A DNA stretch of 36,256 nucleotides from a virus. The DNA lies in the IMG/VR virus record IMGVR_UViG_3300042289_001789, positions 1-36,256 of that record. One strand, 5' to 3'. The translations under genes were made by a program, and so were the position numbers. Of this stretch, positions 22,716-28,998 are shown one piece after another (the first letter of the stretch is position 1; each line of letters starts with the position of its first letter). The notes below the pieces were generated by a model, which was not told where the DNA came from, ran no database searches, and worked only from the letters and a program-made list of their open reading frames with translations.

Positions 22716-23021
22716 ATGAAAAATAAAAAACTTTTCTTAGACGACGTAAGAAACCCAAAAACTGAAGGATGGACAATCGTTAGGAATTATGATGAATTTA
22801 TAAATCACATTAATCTTTACGGTTTACCGGAAGAACTTTCTTTTGACCACGATTTGGGTGAAGGACAAAAAACAGGATATGATTGTGCTAAATGGCTTTG
22901 TGACTATTGTTGGGGAAATGGACTCCCTATACCTGAGTATAACGTTCATTCCGCAAATCCTGTTGGGCGGGATAATATTGTATCGATTCTTCAAAACTTT
23001 GAAAAAAAACTAAATTATTAA
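22716..23021 (+). CDS. Cyclic-phosphate-processing receiver (cREC) domain protein, 101 aa
   Basis: The ATG at 22716 is chosen (MKNKKLFLDDVRNPKTEGW), 1 nt after the previous stop. The pattern is that of the cREC family: KLFLDDVRNP with acidic D9-D10, WTIVRNYDEFI, SFDHDLG (42-48), GYDCAKWL, and VHSANPVGRDNI (77-87). Known cREC domains are predicted to act on cyclic phosphates at RNA ends or on nucleotide derivatives and often sit in RNA-repair or conflict loci. The neighbouring metallophosphoesterase supports a shared role. The cluster ends in a bidirectional terminator directly behind this gene. Confidence 0.85.
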   Translation: MKNKKLFLDDVRNPKTEGWTIVRNYDEFINHINLYGLPEELSFDHDLGEGQKTGYDCAKWLCDYCWGNGLPIPEYNVHSANPVGRDNIVSILQNFEKKLNY

Positions 23022-23057
23022 AAAATGGGACTTTTACTCTTGAGTCCCATTTTTTAT
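23020..23057. terminator. Bidirectional intrinsic terminator
   Basis: AAAAAATGGGACT and AGTCCCATTTTTT flank a 10-nt loop, between convergent genes ending at 23021 and 23034. The stem serves both strands; the minus gene ends inside it. Confidence 0.85.
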
Positions 23058-23243
23058 TAAGTCTTTCATCGTTTTTTTCTTATCTTTTGGGTGAGTGTAA
23101 CCCCTCTTATATTTGTACTCAACTTCAATAGGCCCATTTGGAAACTTTTTTTTGTTGTATTTCCAAATAGAAATAGTTTCCTCATCTTCGAAGGTTATTT
23201 CCCATTTATCAGGTCTTGGTTGTGGTGCTTTTTCGAATGGCAT
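23034..23243 (-). CDS. Small conserved phage protein, 69 aa
   Basis: Not assigned a function. It reads PDKWEITFEDEETISIWKYN, NGPIEVEYKYKRG, HPKDKKKTMKDL: a small beta-rich domain I have seen in phage hypothetical proteins (pattern W-x-I-x-F-x-D-E-E-T). Upstream on the minus strand TAAATTTG (23256-23263) resembles the host -7 box, 12 nt before the ATG, although no good -33 is visible. Its last codons lie in the terminator hairpin. Confidence 0.65.
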   Translation of the reverse strand: MPFEKAPQPRPDKWEITFEDEETISIWKYNKKKFPNGPIEVEYKYKRGYTHPKDKKKTMKDLIKNGTQE

Positions 23244-23295
23244 ATTGCTAATTTACAAATTTAATTTGATTTCTTATGAAAAATAAATTAAGTAA

Positions 23296-24168
23296 TTAAA
23301 TGTTTGTGCTATAATTGCCAATTAAGGTTAGTGGTTTCGGATTTTGTAAGGCGTCAAGTAATGCACTTTCAATTTTACTTGTAGGGAATTTATAATGTAT
23401 TCTAATCAAATTGATACCATTTTTTTCACAAAATTCATTTTTAATTCTATCGTTTTCTTTGGTAGTTTCAAATTTCGTACCTCCAAATTTTTCGCTTGGT
23501 CTGAAATGTTGTTCTCCATCATATTCAATGATGGTGTTTTTATCGGGTATGTAGAAATCAAAACGTAGAGGTTGACAATATCTTCCTACTTTAGTGTTTG
23601 TACAATTCTCAAAGGTCTTTTCCCTGAAATCACATTTTCTTGATTCCAAACAACTTTCATCAATAAAATTATTGTCTACGAGGATTTTTGCCACCAGCTT
23701 TTCACCACTAGATTCAGTTTCAGGAATAAAGTGAGCGGTTATCTTATCATAAAACTCTTTTCCTCTTTTGAGTGCGGCATTAAAATGTAAAAATGAATTT
23801 TTTTTAAATTCTGAGGTTGTCTTGTATTGATTAGCCTCTTTTTCTAGTTCCGAGTCAGTGTACTTTCGTTTGGATTCTAAATAATCAAATCTACATCCTT
23901 GTCCCTCCAAGTGTTTAGAAGGGATTATTTCAAAATATTCATTACCTGTTCTATCAATCCATTCATCTCTGTGTTTTGGACAGATAACTTTGACCTTAGT
24001 TCCTGAATCAACGTAATCCACTAATGAGTAATCGTATTTTGGATTACCGTTTTCACTATGGACTGTCTGAGCTCTTTTAATAAACTCGTCTTGTGATAGT
24101 TTATTCGAACCACCCTTTTGTTCATTAATCAACATTGAGAACTGAGACTCCGTGAGAATTATTTTCAT
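23296..24168 (-). CDS. DUF723 plus PD-(D/E)XK-like endonuclease with capsid-targeting-like N-terminus
   Basis: The ATG at 24168 (MKIILTESQFSMLINEQKGG) lies 4 nt after TATTTATT; a TTG two codons upstream is rejected. The leader matches the shared I-x-x-E-x-Q motif with INE before Q as a possible prohead cleavage site. Residues 27-95 form a DUF723-type zinc-binding domain (RAQTVHSE, YDYSLVDYV, VKVICPKHR, HLEGQGC). Residues 150-285 are a Vsr/DUF559-like nuclease: SSGEKLVAKIL (E156), LRFDFYIP (D204), IIEYDGEQHF (E215, D217, Q220), NGINLIRIHY. Such nucleases are usually free-standing homing enzymes. A packaging leader on one is unusual and suggests a nuclease injected with the genome. Confidence 0.88.
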   Translation of the reverse strand: MKIILTESQFSMLINEQKGGSNKLSQDEFIKRAQTVHSENGNPKYDYSLVDYVDSGTKVKVICPKHRDEWIDRTGNEYFEIIPSKHLEGQGCRFDYLESKRKYTDSELEKEANQYKTTSEFKKNSFLHFNAALKRGKEFYDKITAHFIPETESSGEKLVAKILVDNNFIDESCLESRKCDFREKTFENCTNTKVGRYCQPLRFDFYIPDKNTIIEYDGEQHFRPSEKFGGTKFETTKENDRIKNEFCEKNGINLIRIHYKFPTSKIESALLDALQNPKPLTLIGNYSTNI

Positions 24169-24172
24169 TAAC

Positions 24173-24180
24173 AATAAATA
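24173..24180 (-). promoter_or_regulatory. TATTTATT element before the nuclease gene
   Basis: GTATTTATTGTTAATG on the minus strand: 4 nt between the element and the ATG. Confidence 0.55.
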
Positions 24181-24194
24181 CCGAATTTAAATAA

Positions 24195-24227
24195 AAATCC
24201 CCTCTTTATGGGAGGGGATTTCAATTT
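24195..24227 (-). terminator. Intrinsic terminator after the holin-like gene
   Basis: On the minus strand AATCCCCTCCC-ATAAA-GAGGGGATTTTTATTT, just after the stop of the gene at 24229. Confidence 0.8.
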
Positions 24228-24228
24228 C

Positions 24229-24480
24229 TTACTCTTCAGTAGAGTCGCCTTTTGTTTTGTTAATCCATTTGTCTACGGAACCAATTCCAAAAGAACCTAA
24301 AACTAACCACATAAATGCATTAAAAATGAATTCGTTGATTACTAGGTCTTTCCCTAATGAACCTGTAACAATGTCTGCAATTGCAAACCCTGTCATCATA
24401 ATAAAAGCTAAAAAGCCTACAACAGATTTTTCGTTGATTGAATTGTTATCGTTAAACAACTGTGCAAAGAATTTTTTCAT
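24229..24480 (-). CDS. Small two-helix membrane protein, holin candidate, 83 aa
   Basis: The ATG at 24480 (MKKFFAQLFNDNNSINEKSV) is preferred over a TTG at 24504 that lies within the promoter region. Two hydrophobic segments, VVGFLAFIMMTGFAIADIV (about 20-38) and FIFNAFMWLVLGSFGIGSVD (about 50-69), and a short charged C-terminus (KWINKTKGDSTEE), are the layout of class II holins. A TATTTATT element is 22 nt upstream, the same class used by the endolysin. Class II holins are too variable in sequence for certainty. It could also be a generic virion membrane protein. Confidence 0.65.
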   Translation of the reverse strand: MKKFFAQLFNDNNSINEKSVVGFLAFIMMTGFAIADIVTGSLGKDLVINEFIFNAFMWLVLGSFGIGSVDKWINKTKGDSTEE

Positions 24481-24502
24481 AATATTTGGTAATTTACTTA
24501 CC

Positions 24503-24510
24503 AATAAATA
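24503..24510 (-). promoter_or_regulatory. TATTTATT element before the holin-like gene
   Basis: GATATTTATTGGTAAG on the minus strand, 22 nt before the ATG at 24480. Confidence 0.5.
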
Positions 24511-24534
24511 TCATTCAAAATTCAAATTCCTCAA

Positions 24535-27204
24535 TTAAAATGGTGGATTTGCTGGTGGTGTAAATGGTTTTACACTTGTTTGTGTTACACCATTATTATT
24601 TGTTACAGTTTGTGTTCCTGAACTATCAGTTGTCACCACAGCTCCCAACATTAAGTATTTGGTGTTTGCCAACGATGTAAGAGGTCCTCTTGGTGTTGAT
24701 TGAGTTGTTAGATTTGAATTATACACCGCAGTTCCAATTGTCATTCTCATATTAGTCCAATAACCTGGCCAATATCCACCATAGTATCTACCAATAGTGT
24801 CAGTTGCAGTGATATAATTAAGTGTATCAAGAGAAGTTGCAGTACATCTTACTCCATCAATATAAACCGCAGTTGTTCCGTCAGCATTTCTATTATAGAT
24901 TAAATAATGCCACTGATTTGCAGTAATGGTTGAACCCATTGTATAACTAAATGAACCTCCACCACCATTTCTGTCCGAAGTTATTGTTGTACCATTCGCA
25001 AAATATAAATTCAAACATCCTGTAGGACTAGTAACAGGAGAACCTACTATTCCCACATTATTAAAGAGACCATTATTATAAAACCATCCCTCCAATGTGA
25101 ATGTTCCCGCTCCGAAAGTTACACCAGGACTAATTCCTAATGATTGGTTACTACCATTGAATAGTAAACTACCCGCTAATGTTGTATATGGTGTAGGACT
25201 CGGAGTTTGTGTTAATGTTGGTGTAGGTGTTGGTGTTGATGAAGTCCTTGTAGGTGTTGGTGTTAATGTTGGTGTCGGTGTTGTCGTCTCCGTATTGGTT
25301 GGTGTTAATGTTGGTGTAACTGATGGTGTTTGAGTATTAGTCACACTTGGCGTTGGTGTATTTGTACTGGTTTCTGTTGGCGTTGGGGTAACTCCTACAT
25401 TAATTTCTGCACTGATATAAACAGGTAATCCAACGGTCCAATTTGTCGTTGCTGATTGGATTAAAACTGCGTTTCCTGACGGAGTGCCCAAAGGAGGAAC
25501 ACCTACTTGAGTACCAAACACAAATCCATCACCTGCCACACCTGGAGGTTCTCCTGTATTACCTGACCAATATTTGAATGCACTTGTATCACCAGAGTAA
25601 ATCGCGGTACTTCCTGTTTGAGTCATTGTAATTGTAATACTTTGACCTGTAAATTGTGAGAAATAACTTGTTCTATCTATACCGTCAGAATCAATTGAAT
25701 TGAAGTATATTCCTCTGCCATTTATAGTCAATTCATTAGGGTTGGTAGTTCCTGTTTGGACAGCACCTTGGTTCATAATTGTATTACCTGTAGCTGGGAA
25801 GTTGTAAGGTAATACTATTAAATTAAATGAATATCCTGTTACTGGTATTGGACTTGTTGATGGTGTTGGCGTTAATGTTGGTGTAACTGATGGTGTTCCA
25901 GTATTAGTTACACTTGGTGTTGGCGTACTTGTAGTTGTTGGTGTAGGTGTTACTAAAGTTGCCTCACATGCAGCACAGTTAACATAGAAAAGAAGTGGTG
26001 TTGCACCGTCTGTTGGAGTTGCCACGGTCTTCTCAACAATTCTATAACATCCACTTGGTGTTCCTCCTGTGAATGTAAAGTTAAATACGTCACCAGGTGC
26101 TAATGATGATGGTCCTAAATCAGCAACTAATACGTTCAAGTTGGTACATCCCGAAATTGTGAATGTTGTAACTGAAGTTAAGTCAGTTGTAGTTGGTGTT
26201 GGTGTGTTCGTTGGTGTTTCACTTGGTGTAGGAGTACTTGTCGTTGTTGGAGTTGACGTTACTGGTAATGTTCCTGTTGGTGTTGGTGTTACTGAAACAT
26301 ATGAATTCCAAAAACCATTGGTTGTTAACCATGTACTTGCATCGGTTGCCGATGAAAATGTTTGAGGTATACCATAAGCACTTGATACTGATTGAGACAA
26401 ATTAATAAATTCACTATCTGAAAATCCACTTGTCCCATAAAATCCAACGGATGCGGTTATATCTCCTAAAAATGTAAATCCTGCCGGTACCGAATAAATT
26501 GGTTGTGGTAATAAAGTAACTTGACCTTGAATATTTACAGGGAAAGGTGTAATTGCTGGATACAAATTATTTAATCCTGCCGAATTAACACTTCCAGTTC
26601 CCGATGATGGGTCTTCATTTCTAGTTCCATTCCAGTTTCCACCATTAACCCTAATCCACCATATACCGGTATTCAAATCTAAGGCAATATCAACAACATC
26701 ATTCACACTTCCCCATGTTGGTAAACCTGAGTCTTGTACCGTTCCAGCATGAAGATAATCCCCGTCGCTGCTGAACCCAATACTTTTTGCATCAAATCCA
26801 CCAACATAGGAATTTAAGTCCATATCTTGTAAACCAAACCCAATTTGTCCTGTGACTAATTGATTTACCCTTAGGCTATACATCACCTTATTAGGTGAGG
26901 TTATAAGTCTTGTTCCCAAAACAGAACTTTGTATTTGACCTGATGTTGCGACAGTATTTCCACTTGATAAAACAATACCTGTTCCGGCATAGTTGGGGTC
27001 CCAAGTTAAAGAAAGTGGTGTAGGTTGAGTATCTCCTGAAACAGGAGCCGCAATAACATACCCTAAATCTTCGTCAGGTCCATTCCAATATTGTGGGCTA
27101 CTTGTAAATCCTGAAGTTGGAGTACCAACTGATAAATCTCCAACTTGTTCTGTACCTGGTATGGTGCTTCCTGTATTATATGCAAAGGGTCTTGTTGTTG
27201 CCAT
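24535..27204 (-). CDS. Modular tail fibre or adhesin with SPRY and LamG-like domains
   Basis: An 889-aa protein. The N-terminus (MATTRPFAYNTGSTIPGTEQ, then GDLSVG) is the kind that attaches to a tail or baseplate and is common on Bacteroidota phage fibres. Residues about 75-235 resemble a SPRY domain (GFGLQDMDLNSYVGGFD, VVDIALDLNTGIWWIRVNGG). Three Thr/Pro linkers follow at about residues 303-340, 415-455 and 605-673, separating strand-rich domains. Residues 675-889 form a LamG/concanavalin-like lectin domain (GTFTLEGWFYNNG, WHYLIYNRNADGTTAVYIDG). No signal peptide. A TATTTATC element precedes the start by 12 nt. It is likely a receptor-binding protein. Confidence 0.85.
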   Translation of the reverse strand: MATTRPFAYNTGSTIPGTEQVGDLSVGTPTSGFTSSPQYWNGPDEDLGYVIAAPVSGDTQPTPLSLTWDPNYAGTGIVLSSGNTVATSGQIQSSVLGTRLITSPNKVMYSLRVNQLVTGQIGFGLQDMDLNSYVGGFDAKSIGFSSDGDYLHAGTVQDSGLPTWGSVNDVVDIALDLNTGIWWIRVNGGNWNGTRNEDPSSGTGSVNSAGLNNLYPAITPFPVNIQGQVTLLPQPIYSVPAGFTFLGDITASVGFYGTSGFSDSEFINLSQSVSSAYGIPQTFSSATDASTWLTTNGFWNSYVSVTPTPTGTLPVTSTPTTTSTPTPSETPTNTPTPTTTDLTSVTTFTISGCTNLNVLVADLGPSSLAPGDVFNFTFTGGTPSGCYRIVEKTVATPTDGATPLLFYVNCAACEATLVTPTPTTTSTPTPSVTNTGTPSVTPTLTPTPSTSPIPVTGYSFNLIVLPYNFPATGNTIMNQGAVQTGTTNPNELTINGRGIYFNSIDSDGIDRTSYFSQFTGQSITITMTQTGSTAIYSGDTSAFKYWSGNTGEPPGVAGDGFVFGTQVGVPPLGTPSGNAVLIQSATTNWTVGLPVYISAEINVGVTPTPTETSTNTPTPSVTNTQTPSVTPTLTPTNTETTTPTPTLTPTPTRTSSTPTPTPTLTQTPSPTPYTTLAGSLLFNGSNQSLGISPGVTFGAGTFTLEGWFYNNGLFNNVGIVGSPVTSPTGCLNLYFANGTTITSDRNGGGGSFSYTMGSTITANQWHYLIYNRNADGTTAVYIDGVRCTATSLDTLNYITATDTIGRYYGGYWPGYWTNMRMTIGTAVYNSNLTTQSTPRGPLTSLANTKYLMLGAVVTTDSSGTQTVTNNNGVTQTSVKPFTPPANPPF
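25185..25392 (-). repeat. Thr/Pro linker repeat, largest of three
   Basis: Degenerate tandem units (TPTPTLTPTPT, TPTPSVTNTQTPSVTPTLTP) coded by ACACCAACACC-like triplets. Related arrays lie near 25850-25955 and 26195-26300 and share near-identical stretches (STPTPSVTNTGTPSVTPTLT). They separate fibre domains and are candidate recombination points. Confidence 0.75.
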
Positions 27205-27216
27205 TTTTTCTTTATT

Positions 27217-27224
27217 GATAAATA
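27217..27224 (-). promoter_or_regulatory. TATTTATC element before the tail-fibre gene
   Basis: AGTATTTATCAATAA on the minus strand, 12 nt before the ATG at 27204. Confidence 0.45.
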
Positions 27225-27237
27225 CTTAAATGGCATA

Positions 27238-27266
27238 AAAAAAGGGAGACACCGTCGTGTCTCCCA
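27238..27266 (-). terminator. Strong intrinsic terminator
   Basis: On the minus strand GGGAGACAC-GACG-GTGTCTCCC followed by seven T residues: a 9-bp GC-rich stem, the strongest terminator in the window. It closes the candidate RNA gene. Confidence 0.9.
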
Positions 27267-27540
27267 AAGTCCCCGTCAGGACAAACAGGTCAAAATTTTT
27301 TTGGGTTGGGAATAGACCGACTAAACCCGATGAGTGGACAACTCTTGTTTTAATATTACGACCAAAACGCCCGAAATGTCTGTGGTTGTTTGCTTATTCA
27401 GGATGAAGCCGGAATTTTCCTTTCCTCATAAACCTCCCGTGTTTTGTTCGTCACTGTATTTCTAATTTGTAGAGCGGAGAAGAAAATTGGACGGGTGAGT
27501 ATGGGTAACCACCACAAAGTAAACATTCCGCTGTCCGTTT
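27238..27540 (-). ncRNA. Candidate structured non-coding RNA, about 300 nt
   Basis: This gap has no convincing reading frame but has a promoter (TTTG-N20-TATCTTTA, 27546-27576) and a strong terminator (27238-27266) on the minus strand. It is less AT-rich than neighbouring coding DNA and holds several short inverted repeats: AGCGGA near the 5' end with TCCGCT about 60 nt later, GGAAAATTCC, GAGTTG with CACTC, GGGTT with AACCC, and GTCC with GGAC. A segment GAGGAAAG...CCGGCTTCATCC loosely resembles one conserved block of RNase P RNA, but the other blocks are not seen. It may be a phage-specific regulatory or virion RNA. Identity unknown. Confidence 0.5.
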
Positions 27541-27545
27541 TTTTG

Positions 27546-27576
27546 TAAAGATAAGGAAGATTCTAATGCCTTCCAA
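27546..27576 (-). promoter_or_regulatory. Bacteroidota-type promoter of the candidate RNA
   Basis: Minus strand TTG (27574-27576), 20 nt, TATCTTTA (27546-27553). Confidence 0.6.
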
Positions 27577-27584
27577 ATCTTCTG

Positions 27585-27608
27585 ATGAAAAATCAGATAA
27601 AAATCTGA
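27585..27608 (-). terminator. Weak intrinsic terminator after tRNA-Phe
   Basis: Minus strand CAGAT-TTTT-ATCTG-ATTTTTC. The overlapping inverted repeat TCTGATTTTTCATCAGA could form an alternative hairpin. Confidence 0.5.
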
Positions 27609-27617
27609 AAATTTTCG

Positions 27618-27706
27618 TGGTTGGGGGTGGAGTCGAACCACCGGCACAAGACTGTTCAGGTCCTTGCTCTACCTAAACCCCGAAGAGTTACTGAGCTACC
27701 ACAACC
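27618..27706 (-). tRNA. tRNA-Phe-like (GAA) with a hairpin inserted in the D loop
   Basis: Read on the minus strand: acceptor GGTTGTGG pairs with CCCAACC if one T bulges; D-stem GCTC/GAGC; anticodon arm AGGAC-CTGAACA-GTCTT gives anticodon GAA; T arm GGTGG-TTCGACT-CCACC. The D loop is 23 nt instead of 7-10: it contains AACTC-TTCG-GGGTT, a UUCG-capped stem. Without those 14 bases the loop reads like a normal AGTTAGGTA. Base 37 is C where A is usual. No CCA is encoded. A host-type promoter starts 11 nt upstream. It may be a diverged functional tRNA or a tRNA-like decoy. Confidence 0.75.
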
Positions 27707-27716
27707 AAATGTCTTA

Positions 27717-27747
27717 CAAAGATAAGAAACCTTTTTCAGACCACCAA
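27717..27747 (-). promoter_or_regulatory. Bacteroidota-type promoter of tRNA-Phe
   Basis: Minus strand TTTG (TTG at 27745-27747), 20 nt, TATCTTTG (27717-27724), 10 nt before the first base of the tRNA. Confidence 0.7.
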
Positions 27748-27817
27748 ACTTTATAAGAACTTTTTTTGAGTTAGAATACCGAGTATCTTTCATCGCCTAT
27801 AAGTTTCAAACTCTTTA

Positions 27818-27848
27818 CAAAGATAGGAAATTATTTTATCCCGTCCAA
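27818..27848 (-). promoter_or_regulatory. Third tandem Bacteroidota-type promoter
   Basis: Minus strand TTG (27846-27848), 20 nt, TATCTTTG (27818-27825). It lies across the 3' end of the gene at 27831 and would give a leader RNA of about 105 nt before the tRNA. No gene in that leader is convincing. Confidence 0.6.
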
Positions 27849-28121
27849 AAAATATTTCACAGTTTTTCTGATTTTTGGAATCCCAAGGTGTATCCACTCA
27901 TCCTCAACCACATCTGAAATTTTAGATGTGAGGAATTTTTTGTTTTCGTATAAGGAATACCCCTTTTCATTTATCACAATCATTTTGATAGGCGAAGTCA
28001 TCCAATCGTAATTAAGTTCGAAGGTCCTAAAGTGTCTTTTGAGATGATTCAAAAGTTCAGGAGAATATCCTCCATCATAGTTAGATTTTATTTCATTTAT
28101 TTCTTTTTCTGTCATTCTCAT
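27831..28121 (-). CDS. Hypothetical protein, 96 aa
   Basis: Not recognised. It starts at the ATG 28121, 4 nt after TATTTATT; a second ATG two codons on is possible. The N-terminal part is helical (MTEKEINEIKSNYDGGYSPE, LLNHLKRHFRTFE), then a strand pair (PIKMIVINEKGYSLYENKKF), then a helix that ends ...RKTVKYFLDGIK. It overlaps the third tandem promoter at its 3' end. Possibly a virion or early-entry protein given its promoter class. Confidence 0.6.
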   Translation of the reverse strand: MRMTEKEINEIKSNYDGGYSPELLNHLKRHFRTFELNYDWMTSPIKMIVINEKGYSLYENKKFLTSKISDVVEDEWIHLGIPKIRKTVKYFLDGIK

Positions 28122-28125
28122 AAAA

Positions 28126-28147
28126 AATAAATATAAAAATATTTATT
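28126..28147. promoter_or_regulatory. Divergent pair of TATTTATT elements
   Basis: Minus-strand TATTTATT at 28126-28133 (4 nt from the ATG at 28121) and plus-strand TATTTATT at 28140-28147 (16 nt from the ATG at 28164), in a 42-nt divergent gap. Confidence 0.55.
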
Positions 28148-28163
28148 CATAAAATCTTAAATC

Positions 28164-28295
28164 ATGGCAAAAGGTTCAAAATCGACAGGTGTATCAAGAA
28201 AAATTACTTTCGGAAAAAGAAAGGGTGGAAACGCAAAAAAATCATATAACAAACATTCTCCAAGACCTAAAGCCTATAGAGGTCAGGGTAGATAA
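28164..28295 (+). CDS. Small basic protein, 43 aa
   Basis: A short gene with the sequence start MAKGSKSTGVSRKITFGKRK and end HSPRPKAYRGQGR. Fifteen or more of 43 residues are Lys or Arg, with no acidic residues that I can see, as in nucleic-acid-condensing or ribosomal-type peptides. It has its own TATTTATT element, an ATG, and a clean stop. A charged, Gly-rich late protein of this size could bind packaged DNA, but the function is unknown. I have some memory of similar small basic proteins in large phage genomes, not of a name. Confidence 0.7.
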   Translation: MAKGSKSTGVSRKITFGKRKGGNAKKSYNKHSPRPKAYRGQGR

Positions 28296-28329
28296 TTCAC
28301 TCTGAATTTTTTTTCTCTATTATTTCCTT

Positions 28330-28614
28330 ATGAAGGACAAGGAGCGTATTATCCGAATTTTGGAACATTATATCAATGTCATAAAAAAATCGGACGTCCA
28401 AACTATGTACGGCTCAGATTCAAAAATTGCAATCACAAATTTGGATTACAGTATCACTTCTAAATCATTATACATCGAAGCTAAAATAATTTTGGGTGAT
28501 GAAATTAATGAATCCCTTTTGGATAGATACTTGGCAGATGTATTGATTACAGATGCGGTGTCTTATATCTACAACGATATTCCCGTAAAAGTTTCAGTAA
28601 ATTTTGATGTCTAA
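28330..28614 (+). CDS. Hypothetical protein, 94 aa
   Basis: Not recognised. Alpha/beta: an N-terminal helix (KERIIRILEHYINVIKKSD), strands IAITNLDYSITSKSLYIEAK, a helix LLDRYLADVLITDAVSYIY and a last strand VKVSVNFDV. No export signal. It is convergent with the spanin-like gene (stops 1 nt apart). Confidence 0.65.
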   Translation: MKDKERIIRILEHYINVIKKSDVQTMYGSDSKIAITNLDYSITSKSLYIEAKIILGDEINESLLDRYLADVLITDAVSYIYNDIPVKVSVNFDV

Positions 28615-28615
28615 A

Positions 28616-28921
28616 TTATTTGGACTTTCTGATTTCCTCTAACAACTCCATATTTTCTTTCTGTAAAAATTCAACCTTTACTGTAAGTGCAGAAACTTTT
28701 TCTGTGAGTGTTAAAATTGTGCTTCTCATGTCGTCTTTCTCACGAGAACTTTCTTGTAATAATACTTCTAATTTTGATATTCTATCCCTACAATCGTGTC
28801 TGATGAAATCCTCATCTCTTTCTTTTCTCATTGCTCTTTTTTCGTAAAATCTGAAAGCGGTTGCCGAACCCAAAACGGTTATGAGTGTGACCATGACGGC
28901 ATATAATGATTGTGGTTCCAT
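28616..28921 (-). CDS. Membrane-anchored coiled-coil protein, i-spanin candidate, 101 aa
   Basis: One N-terminal membrane segment (LYAVMVTLITVLGSATAFRF, residues 6-25) is followed by a charged region and a long coiled coil (heptads in ISKLEVLLQESSREKDDM, ILTLTEKVSALTVKVEFLQK). This is the layout of Rz-type inner-membrane spanins and of small phage tail/membrane proteins. A TATTTATT element is 12 nt upstream, the same class as the endolysin and holin-like genes. No outer-membrane spanin partner was found nearby, so the call is tentative. Confidence 0.65.
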   Translation of the reverse strand: MEPQSLYAVMVTLITVLGSATAFRFYEKRAMRKERDEDFIRHDCRDRISKLEVLLQESSREKDDMRSTILTLTEKVSALTVKVEFLQKENMELLEEIRKSK

Positions 28922-28933
28922 TAATTTTTATTT

Positions 28934-28941
28934 AATAAATA
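28934..28941 (-). promoter_or_regulatory. TATTTATT element before the spanin-like gene
   Basis: TATATTTATTAAATAA on the minus strand, 12 nt before the ATG at 28921. Confidence 0.5.
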
Positions 28942-28998
28942 TAAAAGATTATTAAAAGTTTTTTTTGGTGAAATTTGGACTTTTGAAAGGAGGGAAAT

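Noticed and set aside
25097-26365. Plus-strand frames rich in VGVGV (25097-25333 and 26069-26365)
   Set aside because: They are the complement of the Thr/Pro repeat codons of the tail-fibre gene.
27330-27350. Hammerhead ribozyme (CCGATGAGTGG on the plus strand)
   Set aside because: The CTGATGA core has a mismatch and no GAAA partner or stem III is present.
27238-27540. RNase P RNA identity of the candidate RNA
   Set aside because: Only one block resembles the conserved GAGGAAAG...CCGG segment, an insertion breaks it, and the other conserved blocks are not visible.
27462-27647. Minus-strand 61-aa frame
   Set aside because: It covers part of the candidate RNA, the promoter and the tRNA end; no protein-like composition.
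27660-27793. Minus-strand 44-codon frame starting MKDTRYSNSKKVLIKFGG and running into tRNA-Phe
   Set aside because: It ends in the tRNA anticodon arm and has no independent support; probably the chance reading of a leader RNA.
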